Positions 1 through 5,136 of a stretch of DNA of 13,195 bases are shown here, piece after piece. Location: positions 1 to 13,195 of the forward strand of contig JAFCZY010000021.1 in NCBI GenBank assembly GCA_019314105.1. Reading direction: 5' to 3'. Below the pieces are notes generated by a model that saw nothing but the letters and a program-made list of their open reading frames with translations, ran no database searches and had not been told where the DNA came from. The position numbers were made by a program, and so were the translations under genes. This DNA comes from Deltaproteobacteria bacterium (lineage in GTDB: Bacteria; Desulfobacterota; Desulfobacteria; Desulfobacterales; Desulfobacteraceae). Positions within the stretch are counted from its first letter, which is position 1, and each line of letters opens with the position of its first letter.

Positions 1-28
1 GTGTAAAATTTTTTAAAACCTGTTCCAT
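1..28 (-). CDS. Start of an unidentified gene, cut by the window edge
   Basis: On the minus strand an ATG at 28-26 opens a frame reading MEQVLKNFT before the window ends. It is preceded by a strong Shine-Dalgarno AGGAGG six bases upstream (plus-strand CCTCCT at about 35-40), which is why I accept so short a fragment. It lies downstream of the minus-strand ArsR gene with the same orientation, so it is probably another member of the metalloid-responsive unit. Nine codons are too few to assign a function. Confidence 0.5.
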
Positions 29-115
29 TCCTAACCTCCTCACGTTAATATTATTATATAGAGATTGATAGATGCGATGAGAATAAAAAAATACTATTCC
101 CGGCACAATGTCCTG

Positions 116-457
116 CTATTTAATGATATCTTTTCTGTCAATCTCTGGTAGCTTTACCATGATATCCATAATTTCGGGATCATCCTCCAGCCAGTGGCGC
201 ATGTTTCCGATCAGGCTTGCTGCATAGGGACTCTGGGTACCGTCCGCCAGGTTGTAATTTACCCACAGTCCGTCTTTTTCAAAAGAGATCAAGCCGGCAT
301 CCTCAAGTATTTTCAGATGTTTGCTGATGGTGGACTGCGCCCTGTCCAGAGCAGCCTGAATTTCACAGACGCACAGCATTTTTTTTTGCAGCATTTTTAA
401 TATCTTAACCCGGGTGGGATCGGACAACGCTTTTGTTACCTTTATAAATTCTTTCAT
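116..457 (-). CDS. arsR: ArsR/SmtB-family metalloregulatory repressor
   Basis: Small winged-helix repressor of the ArsR/SmtB family, expected to bind its operator as a dimer and release it on binding arsenite or antimonite. The N-terminal ALSDPTRVKIL helix, the helix-turn-helix segment around STISKHLKILEDAGLI and the wing are typical. The metal-sensing site is visible as LCVCEI, with Cys29 and Cys31 counted from the chosen start, the CVC motif of classical ArsR. An upstream in-frame ATG at 463-461 directly abuts the Shine-Dalgarno run AAAAGGGG and leaves no spacing, whereas the ATG at 457-455 sits six bases from it, so I start there (113 aa). The gene has its own near-consensus promoter in the gap before the thioredoxin-like gene, overlapped by an AT-rich inverted repeat, so autoregulation is likely. 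The inducer is inferred from the CVC motif and neighbours. Confidence 0.92.
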   Translation of the reverse strand: MKEFIKVTKALSDPTRVKILKMLQKKMLCVCEIQAALDRAQSTISKHLKILEDAGLISFEKDGLWVNYNLADGTQSPYAASLIGNMRHWLEDDPEIMDIMVKLPEIDRKDIIK

Positions 458-472
458 GTTCATCCCCTTTTT

Positions 473-517
473 ATATATTCAGATTAAGAAATATATCTTC
501 TGCCTCCACCCTGTCAA
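473..517 (-). promoter_or_regulatory. Promoter and probable operator of the minus-strand arsR
   Basis: Read on the minus strand there is a perfect -35 TTGACA (plus 512-517), a 16-base spacer and a -10 TATATT (plus 490-495). An imperfect inverted repeat overlaps the -10 (plus 473-480 ATATATTC and 488-496 GAAATATAT). A repressor site on the -10 box is the usual ArsR autoregulation layout. The hexamers are seen directly; operator function is inferred. Confidence 0.55.
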
Positions 518-548
518 GCCTTACTTGCCGGCATTTTCGACAACTCTC

Positions 549-782
549 CTATTTTGTCAGCCAGGCTTTGATATCACTTTTTTTGGGTACTTTGCCGGTA
601 CACTTTACTTCATTGTCAATGATAACGGACGGGGTGCCGAATACACCATAGGAAGCGATTTTCATCATGTCGGACACCTTTTCAATATCGGCATCCACAC
701 CGGTTTCATCTATGACTTCCCGTACCAGCTTTTCTGTTTTATTACATTTTGCACATCCAGGTCCAAGAATTTTAATTTCCAT
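549..782 (-). CDS. Small thioredoxin-like redox-active disulfide protein (CAKC)
   Basis: A 77-residue protein of the compact archaeal/bacterial thioredoxin-like type (redox-active disulfide protein 2 or MTH895-like). The active site GPGCAKC lies in the first turn after beta-1 (Cys10 and Cys13) and the conserved cis-proline follows in VFGTPSV (Pro51); a further Cys is at about 61. There is no signal peptide or membrane segment, so it is cytoplasmic. AGGAG lies six bases before the ATG. It is 33 bp downstream of the permease gene and co-oriented. Proteins of this kind are often found next to COG0701 permeases; a role in reducing or handing over a thiol-bound metalloid to the permease is an inference. 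A second thioredoxin-like domain is encoded on the other side of the permease. Confidence 0.85.
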   Translation of the reverse strand: MEIKILGPGCAKCNKTEKLVREVIDETGVDADIEKVSDMMKIASYGVFGTPSVIIDNEVKCTGKVPKKSDIKAWLTK

Positions 783-815
783 TTGAATCTCCTGACAACT
801 AATTTATAGTTAAAA

Positions 816-1868
816 TTAAATAATCATATTAAATAAATAACCCACCACCAGAATGCCGCTGGCAACGACACCGATAAAAACGGCAATCAGTTTGGGTTTG
901 AGCACTTTTCTCAAGATTACCATTTCCGGTAAAGAAAGGGCAATGACACTCATCATGAAGGCCAGCACTGTTCCAAGGGCTGCTCCTTTGCCCAGCAGGG
1001 CCTCCACAACGGGAATGATCCCTGCTGCATTGGAATACATGGGAACCCCGATAACAACAGACAAGGGCACAGACCACCAGGAACCCTTACCCATGACAGA
1101 GGCCATGACTCCTTCGGGAACAAATCCGTGGATACCGGCACCAACCGCAATGCCTATAATGACATATATCCAGACCCGGCCGATGATTTCCTTTACCGCA
1201 TCCCAGCCGTAAACAAGTCGATCTGTCCAGGTTAATTTTTCGTCCTCCATGGAAACACTGACCGCAACCGTTTCGGTCACCCAGTCTTCAATGTGATGTT
1301 CCAGTTTCAGTCGGCCGATGACCCAGCCTGCGCCGATGGCAATAAAAAGACCGGTTCCCAGGTAAATGGCAGCTACTTTCCAGCCCAAAAGTCCGTACAA
1401 AAGCCCTAAGGCAATCTCGTTGACCATGGGAGCTGCAATTAAAAAAGAGAAAGTCACCCCCAGGGGTACCCCGGCGGTGACAAACCCAATAAACAAGGGA
1501 ACAGCTGAACAGGAACAAAAAGGAGTGATAATACCTAAAAGAGCAGCCAGGATATTTCCTGCAAATTCACTTTTACCGGACAAAAATGCCCGGGTTTTCT
1601 CCGGCGTAAAAAAACTTCTGATGATGCCCACCCCGAAAACGACAAGAAACAACAGCATCATTACCTTGGGCGTATCATAGAAAAAAAATTCAATTGAAGA
1701 CCCCAGATGTGATCCGGTCTCAATGGGCAAAAGGCTGTAGGTCAGCCATGAGGACAGCCTGGGAAGTGTGTGATAAATTATCCACCACAGGTAGAGTCCG
1801 GTACCCCCCAGAATAAGATTAAACAACATCATCATTTTTGTGTTTTTATTAACTATTGTTGATTCCAT
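816..1868 (-). CDS. COG0701/ArsP-type permease
   Basis: Integral membrane protein of the DUF318/COG0701 permease family (Pfam ArsP_1), 350 aa with about eight to ten hydrophobic segments. The family signature TPFCSCSAVP is at residues 115-124 with Cys118 and Cys120, followed by a matching second half containing GVPMYSNAAGIIPVVEAL. ArsP members export trivalent organoarsenicals, with paired cysteines in this loop implicated in substrate binding; other members of the family are uncharacterised. The cytoplasmic loop around residues 185-215 is charged. AGGAGG lies four bases before the ATG. It is flanked on both sides by thioredoxin-like genes with short gaps (18 and 33 bp), suggesting a permease-redox carrier module. 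The arsenic context supports metalloid export but the exact substrate cannot be read from the sequence. Confidence 0.88.
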   Translation of the reverse strand: MESTIVNKNTKMMMLFNLILGGTGLYLWWIIYHTLPRLSSWLTYSLLPIETGSHLGSSIEFFFYDTPKVMMLLFLVVFGVGIIRSFFTPEKTRAFLSGKSEFAGNILAALLGIITPFCSCSAVPLFIGFVTAGVPLGVTFSFLIAAPMVNEIALGLLYGLLGWKVAAIYLGTGLFIAIGAGWVIGRLKLEHHIEDWVTETVAVSVSMEDEKLTWTDRLVYGWDAVKEIIGRVWIYVIIGIAVGAGIHGFVPEGVMASVMGKGSWWSVPLSVVIGVPMYSNAAGIIPVVEALLGKGAALGTVLAFMMSVIALSLPEMVILRKVLKPKLIAVFIGVVASGILVVGYLFNMII

Positions 1869-1886
1869 AATGCCTCCTGATATATA

Positions 1887-2408
1887 TTATGTATGGCTAT
1901 TTAACGATATATAAATTGATTTTTCAGCTTCTTTTAAAAATGCCTTGAGATCTGCACGGGAAGGAACAGTTCCCACTGCTTTGACTTTTCTGTTGATTAC
2001 CAGGGCTGGTACTCCCATCACCCCGTATCGACTGATTTCCTTAATGTCTCTCACGTGTACAAGATCAGCATCAATACCCATTTGTCCGATGACCATCATC
2101 AATTCCTGCTCCAGGCGGTCACAATTGGGACAGCCGCTGCCAAGAACCTTGACCTCAACATTTTCAAGCGGCAGCTCAGGAATCGACTCTCCCATGAATT
2201 TTTTATATTCCCTGAGAAGAACACTTTCATACAGTTCAGTCTCTGTTGACGGGATATAATTTTTTGAGGAAAGTTTTTCCATCATCAGGCCAACAATCTG
2301 TTCATCGGAAGGATTTCGAACCTTGCCAGCAACCTCTTCCAGCGCCTCTTTAAGGCCAACAATCCCTGTCATGTGCTTTCCTATTTTGAGTTGAGTGACA
2401 CTTGGCAT
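1887..2408 (-). CDS. Two-domain protein: unknown N-terminal domain plus CPNC thioredoxin-like domain
   Basis: First gene of the leftward transcription unit, 173 aa, no signal peptide. Residues 1 to about 80 form a mainly helical, charged domain that I do not recognise (it begins with a GKHMTGIVGLKEALEEVA segment). Residues 85-165 are a thioredoxin-like domain of the same compact type as the 77-aa protein downstream, with active site GSGCPNC (Cys93 and Cys96) and cis-Pro in MGVPALV (Pro134). The N-terminal domain may recruit the redox domain to a partner or substrate; this is inference. AGGAG lies seven bases before the ATG. Its promoter and an inverted-repeat operator lie immediately upstream. 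The end of the coding sequence contains TAACGATATA (1902-1911), identical to the operator half-site upstream. Confidence 0.8.
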   Translation of the reverse strand: MPSVTQLKIGKHMTGIVGLKEALEEVAGKVRNPSDEQIVGLMMEKLSSKNYIPSTETELYESVLLREYKKFMGESIPELPLENVEVKVLGSGCPNCDRLEQELMMVIGQMGIDADLVHVRDIKEISRYGVMGVPALVINRKVKAVGTVPSRADLKAFLKEAEKSIYISLNSHT

Positions 2409-2437
2409 TTAAATCTCCTGAAGTTAAATATATTTTC

Positions 2438-2467
2438 TATATCGTTAAAAGTGAATATAACGATATA
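2438..2467. promoter_or_regulatory. Perfect inverted repeat, probable ArsR operator
   Basis: TATATCGTTA (2438-2447) and TAACGATATA (2458-2467) are exact reverse complements separated by ten bases, so the half-site centres are 20 bp (two helical turns) apart. The repeat covers the -10 box of the leftward promoter. This is the expected position for a dimeric ArsR repressor. Which of the two ArsR proteins binds is unknown. Confidence 0.7.
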
Positions 2468-2482
2468 AAGATCTGCTGTCAA
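2454..2482 (-). promoter_or_regulatory. Promoter of the leftward permease/thioredoxin unit
   Basis: On the minus strand: -35 TTGACA (plus 2477-2482), 17-base spacer, -10 TATATT (plus 2454-2459). This is a near-perfect sigma-70 promoter and its -10 lies inside the inverted repeat 2438-2467, so repressor binding should block it. Confidence 0.7.
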
Positions 2483-2503
2483 GTTTTTTATGATAAAAAA
2501 TTA

Positions 2504-2532
2504 TTGACCCGGCATAAAATATCAAATATATA
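2504..2532 (+). promoter_or_regulatory. Promoter of the rightward arsR-arsC-acr3 unit
   Basis: -35 TTGACC (2504-2509), 17-base spacer, -10 TATATA (2527-2532), 37 bases before the arsR start. The -10 lies inside the self-complementary run AAATATATATTT (2524-2535), which could be part of a second repressor site. The hexamers are visible; activity is inferred. Confidence 0.65.
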
Positions 2533-2568
2533 TTTAGTTGTTTAGCTAATTATAAAAATGGAGACTCC

Positions 2569-2973
2569 ATGGACACTCTTCTGTTAATATTAAAAGCATT
2601 GTCGGACAAAAACAGGCTCAGAATTTTTTGTGCCCTGCTTTCTTATAAAGAACTTTGTGCCTGCCAGATTACTGAGTTCTTAAATGTTGCCGGTGCCACT
2701 GCATCCCGCCATTTAAGCCTCATGGTTACTGCCGGTCTGTTAAAAAACCGAAAACAGGGCCGTTGGGTATATTTTCGGATCAATACCAAAGACGCTTCCC
2801 TTGAACCAGTTGTTCTCTGGCTGAGTCAAAAACTTGAGGGCTCCACTCAAACAAAAAAAGATTTAAAGGCACTGCGGCAAATCATAGCGATTCCCTGTGA
2901 GGAGCTCAGCCAGAAACAGCGATCAGGTGGTTCATGTTCCAAAACCAGACAGGAGAACAAAAATAATGGCTGA
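2569..2973 (+). CDS. arsR: ArsR-family repressor, first gene of the rightward arsenic operon
   Basis: A 134-aa ArsR/SmtB-family winged-helix repressor. LKALSDKNRLRIFCALL matches the conserved N-terminal helix, and LCACQI carries the metalloid-binding CxC pair (Cys30 and Cys32) just before the DNA-reading helices (ATASRHLSLMVTAGLL), followed by a wing with GRWVYFRI. The C-terminal tail is extended, charged and Cys-containing (GGSCSK, Cys123), a possible extra ligand. It is clearly different from the minus-strand ArsR at 116-457. GGAG is five bases before the ATG, and the block ATGGAGACTCCAT (2558-2570) is self-complementary over the ribosome site and start. Its stop overlaps the next start by eight bases (2966-2973), implying coupled translation with arsC. 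It probably controls its own operon and perhaps the divergent one. Confidence 0.93.
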   Translation: MDTLLLILKALSDKNRLRIFCALLSYKELCACQITEFLNVAGATASRHLSLMVTAGLLKNRKQGRWVYFRINTKDASLEPVVLWLSQKLEGSTQTKKDLKALRQIIAIPCEELSQKQRSGGSCSKTRQENKNNG

Positions 2974-3289
2974 CAAATTAAAAATTTTATTTTTATGTAC
3001 AGGAATTGATATCTCCGGGCATACATCAAAACATGTCAATGATTTTAAAGATGTTACACTTGACCTTGTCATTACCGTCTGCGGTCATGCCCACGAGACC
3101 TGTCCTTATTTCCCGCCCCGTTGCCGGGTCATCCATGTGGGATTTGATGATCCACCGGAACTGGCAAGGAAACTTGCCCAAAAAGGGGCATCAAAAAAAG
3201 AGCAGCTATACTGCTACCGCAGGATCAGGGATGAAATAAAATTATTTGTCAAAGGATTGCCGGATAATCTTAAAAAAAGGAGAAATTAA
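2966..3289 (+). CDS. arsC: arsC-like arsenate reductase with internal deletion of the P-loop, probably inactive
   Basis: Thioredoxin-coupled arsenate reductase (low-molecular-weight phosphatase fold) family, but only 107 aa. The opening KILFLCTG is normal and then jumps straight to [11 protein letters not shown], so the family segment NSCRSQMAEG through the following helix and strand, about 35-45 residues, is missing in frame. In intact ArsC the first Cys (here Cys11) and an Arg form the CX5R phosphatase loop; the Arg and most of the loop are gone. The relay cysteines of VCGHAHETC (Cys39 and Cys46), the acidic GFDDP loop (60-63) and the C-terminal helix YRRIRDEI remain. I start at ATG 2966 (AGGAG at 2951-2955); longer in-frame starts would lie deep inside arsR. 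Unlikely to reduce arsenate by the known mechanism. Confidence 0.85.
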   Translation: MADKLKILFLCTGIDISGHTSKHVNDFKDVTLDLVITVCGHAHETCPYFPPRCRVIHVGFDDPPELARKLAQKGASKKEQLYCYRRIRDEIKLFVKGLPDNLKKRRN

Positions 3290-3291
3290 AA

Positions 3292-4476
3292 ATGAGTCAG
3301 GAAAATTGTACCACAGACAAACGGGAAATGACCAGTATCTTTGAACGGTACCTGACCGTATGGGTGGGACTATGTATTGCCGGCGGAATTTTATTGGGTA
3401 AAATTGCTCCTGACTTTGCCAAAACACTGGATGGTATGTCAATCAATGTCGGTGGTGCGCCTGTCGTATCCATCCCCATTGCAATCTGTCTTTTTTTCAT
3501 GATGTATCCCATCATGGTAAAAATAGATTTCGCCTCGGTCATACAAGCCGGGAAAAGCGGGAAACCCGTCTTTTTAACCCTTTTTATCAACTGGTGCATC
3601 AAACCCTTTACCATGTATGCCATTTCTTTATTTTTTCTCGGGTTTCTCCTTAAATCACTTATTGGGGTAGATGCCATTGATCTTGTCAAAATGCCCTTTG
3701 GCCTTGATCTTCCTGTAGGTGCCCAGCATGGAGCAGGAGTCGTTGTCTTGCAGGACGGTATAAAAATGCTGCAGATCCCTTTATGGAGAAGCTATTTTGC
3801 AGGGTGTATCCTTCTGGGGATTGCCCCGTGTACAGCCATGGTCCTGGTGTGGGGATACCTCTCCCGGGGAAATGACGGCTTAACCCTTGTCATGGTGGCC
3901 ATCAACTCTCTGACCATGCTGGTTTTATACGGTGTTCTGGGTGGTTTTCTTCTGGGAATAGGAAAGCTTCCCATCCCCTGGCAGGCATTGCTTTTATCTG
4001 TTGCCATCTATGTGGCCCTTCCACTGGTGACAGGCTATCTTTCAAGAAAATGGATTATTTCAGCCAAAGGGGAAACCTGGTTCAAGGAAAAATTCTTAGG
4101 TGTTCTGACCCCGGTGACCATCGGTGCATTACTGTTAACCCTTGTTTTACTGTTCAGTTTTAAAGGGGAAGTCATAACATCCAATCCTTTGACCATCGTG
4201 TGGATTGCCATTCCCCTTTTTATTCAGACCCTTCTTATTTTTGCCCTGGGCTATGGCGCTGCCAAACTGATGAACCTGAAATATGAAGATGCCGCCCCTG
4301 CCGCCATGATCGGTGCATCCAACCATTTTGAAGTAGCCATTGCAACGTCGGTCATGCTGTTTGGGCTTTCGTCGGGGGCAGCACTTGCAACCGTGGTAGG
4401 CGTTCTGATTGAAGTGCCGGTCATGCTGATGCTGGTGGGCTTTTGCAAACGTACCACTTATTGGTTTAATAATTAA
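3292..4476 (+). CDS. acr3: ACR3-type arsenite efflux transporter
   Basis: Inner-membrane arsenite exporter of the ACR3 branch of the BART superfamily, 394 aa with about ten membrane segments. Diagnostic motifs are [15 protein letters not shown] (Cys180, the conserved ACR3 cysteine needed for transport in characterised members) and [18 protein letters not shown] near residue 340. The N-terminal half also shows [20 protein letters not shown]. It is longer than the common 340-360 aa form, with an insertion of roughly 30 residues at about 120-165 (around [16 protein letters not shown]) between two membrane segments. AAGGAG is nine bases before the ATG and the gap from arsC is two bases, so it is in the same transcript. 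With arsC damaged, this pump would serve arsenite already present, as is plausible for an anaerobe in reduced sediment. Confidence 0.95.
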   Translation: MSQENCTTDKREMTSIFERYLTVWVGLCIAGGILLGKIAPDFAKTLDGMSINVGGAPVVSIPIAICLFFMMYPIMVKIDFASVIQAGKSGKPVFLTLFINWCIKPFTMYAISLFFLGFLLKSLIGVDAIDLVKMPFGLDLPVGAQHGAGVVVLQDGIKMLQIPLWRSYFAGCILLGIAPCTAMVLVWGYLSRGNDGLTLVMVAINSLTMLVLYGVLGGFLLGIGKLPIPWQALLLSVAIYVALPLVTGYLSRKWIISAKGETWFKEKFLGVLTPVTIGALLLTLVLLFSFKGEVITSNPLTIVWIAIPLFIQTLLIFALGYGAAKLMNLKYEDAAPAAMIGASNHFEVAIATSVMLFGLSSGAALATVVGVLIEVPVMLMLVGFCKRTTYWFNN

Positions 4477-4483
4477 TCCTTAA

Positions 4484-4621
4484 AAACTAGATTTAAATGG
4501 TGTTACGACTGAGGAGTTGTCATCATATTTTCATCCTTATCTGACATTGTCTGAAGGAATTAAGCTGGCAGCAACCACTTTTGAAAAGAATATTGAGTCT
4601 CTAAGCTGTTGTGCAAGCTAA
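4484..4621 (+). pseudogene. Probable 3' remnant of an unidentified gene
   Basis: Immediately after acr3 an open frame without any ATG runs from just after a TAA (4481-4483) to a TAA at 4619-4621. It translates to about 45 residues that look protein-like: NGVTTEELSSYFHPYLTL, then SEGIKLAATTFEKNIESL, ending SCCAS. A terminal pair of cysteines suggests thiol or metal chemistry. It ends 29 bases before the TTG start of the next gene, the spacing of a normal operon member, so it is probably the 3' end of a gene whose 5' part was deleted when it was joined to acr3. I do not recognise the family. It could also be non-coding sequence. Confidence 0.4.
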
Positions 4622-4650
4622 GAGTAAATTATTTACATAGGAGAAATATT

Positions 4651-4884
4651 TTGGACAATGTAATCTGTTATTGTTTTGAATACACAGCCGAGGACATAAA
4701 AAAAGATTATCATAAAAATGGAAAGTCTTTAATTATGGAAAAAATCATTACTGAAAAAAAGTCTGGGGGATGTACTTGTGCTGAAAAGAACCCTAAGGGG
4801 AAATGATGCCTCAGTGATGTTCGCCAGGTGGTGAATGAAATAAAATCAGCAAATGGTGGCGCAATCACCCCGTTTATCAGCTAA
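4651..4884 (+). CDS. Putative selenoprotein: BFD/CopZ-like [2Fe-2S] protein with Sec at UGA 4804-4806
   Basis: With UGA 4804-4806 read as selenocysteine the frame gives 77 residues and ends at TAA 4882-4884. Before the UGA the protein matches the small BFD-like [2Fe-2S] domain found in the archaeal/bacterial copper chaperone CopZ: ICYCFEYTAEDI (Cys6 and Cys8), then GGCTCAEKNPKGK (Cys41 and Cys43). In that family NPxG is followed by CCLG(D/N)V; here it is followed by UGA, then CLSDVRQVVNEIK, so Sec52 takes the place of the first Cys. A conventional reading would stop at 51 residues, losing the conserved CC motif and final helix. The start is TTG 4651 with AGGAG seven bases upstream (4639-4643); an earlier in-frame ATG at 4609 lies in the preceding remnant. 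A SECIS-like hairpin lies at 4818-4837. Role inferred: electron or metal(loid) handling. Confidence 0.75.
4818..4837 (+). promoter_or_regulatory. Candidate bacterial SECIS hairpin for the BFD-like selenoprotein
   Basis: 4818-4825 pairs with 4830-4837: eight pairs, of which three are G-U, closing the four-base loop AGGU. The loop begins 19 bases after the UGA and has G at its second position. These fit the known bSECIS requirements (loop about 16-37 bases after UGA, a G among the first two loop bases, an upper stem of at least four pairs). It lies within coding sequence, as bacterial SECIS elements do. Pairing was found by eye, without energy calculation. Confidence 0.5.
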
Positions 4885-4904
4885 ACTACAGGAGTCAACC
4901 TAAA

Positions 4905-5108
4905 ATGGAAGGACTGAACATGATTGAGTTCCCAGCTAATTCAACCGCACCGCTAAGAGAATACTTTAATCAGAATCAAGATAAAGTACGATTTTTGGCT
5001 TTATTGTCTCCGACATGACCTAAATGATATAACAATGGTGCCCGTGCGGTACAAAAGTCTGTTCTAAAAGCGTTCCCTGATGCTGATAGTTGTGTTGGTA
5101 TTGTATGG
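4905..5108 (+). pseudogene. Putative thioredoxin-like selenoprotein (UxxU), apparently truncated at its 3' end
   Basis: From ATG 4905 (GGAG ten bases upstream; alternative ATG 4920) the frame reads through two TGA codons, 5016-5018 and 5025-5027. The protein has a beta strand VRFLALLSPT, then U-P-K-U (positions 38 and 41), then YNNGARAVQKSVLKAF and PDADSCVGIVW. This is the beta-CxxC-helix-beta start of a thioredoxin fold with both active-site cysteines as UGA. After Trp68 (5106-5108) the sequence no longer looks like the fold and the frame, open to 5244, runs antisense into argC, so the 3' part seems lost. It lies 20 bases after the upstream selenoprotein gene. I recall a family called thioredoxin-like (seleno)protein SaoT from a selenocysteine-assisted organometal system; membership is only a suggestion. 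One TGA could instead be a decay mutation. Confidence 0.6.
5038..5052 (+). promoter_or_regulatory. Candidate SECIS hairpin in the thioredoxin-like selenoprotein gene
   Basis: 5038-5042 (GTGCC) pairs with 5048-5052 (GGTAC) in five pairs including one G-U, closing loop CGTGC with G second. The loop starts 24 bases after the first UGA and 15 after the second, so one hairpin could serve the first and marginally both. The stem is short, so confidence is limited. Confidence 0.35.
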
Positions 5109-5136
5109 GGCAACGAAACTATTAGTTTCAGAATAA

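Noticed and set aside
853..1212. 119-residue plus-strand frame opposite the permease gene
   Set aside because: Antisense shadow of a clear membrane protein gene; no ribosome site and skewed composition.
2897..2965. Longer N-terminus for the arsC-like protein
   Set aside because: It would add residues encoded inside arsR with no similarity to ArsC; ATG 2966 has AGGAG ten bases upstream and gives the normal ArsC N-terminus.
2966..3020. Selenocysteine or frameshift as the explanation for the short ArsC
   Set aside because: There is no in-frame TGA and no alternative frame encodes the missing P-loop segment nearby; the frame is continuous on both sides, so an in-frame deletion is the simplest reading.
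4609..4650. ATG 4609 as start of the BFD-like protein
   Set aside because: It overlaps the end of the preceding remnant, lacks a ribosome site and adds 14 residues unlike the family; TTG 4651 has AGGAG seven bases upstream and starts just before the conserved CYCF motif.
5115..5129. GAAACT/AGTTTC hairpin as a terminator for argC or the selenoprotein genes
   Set aside because: Six AT-rich pairs with a three-base loop and no T-tract on either side; too weak to call.
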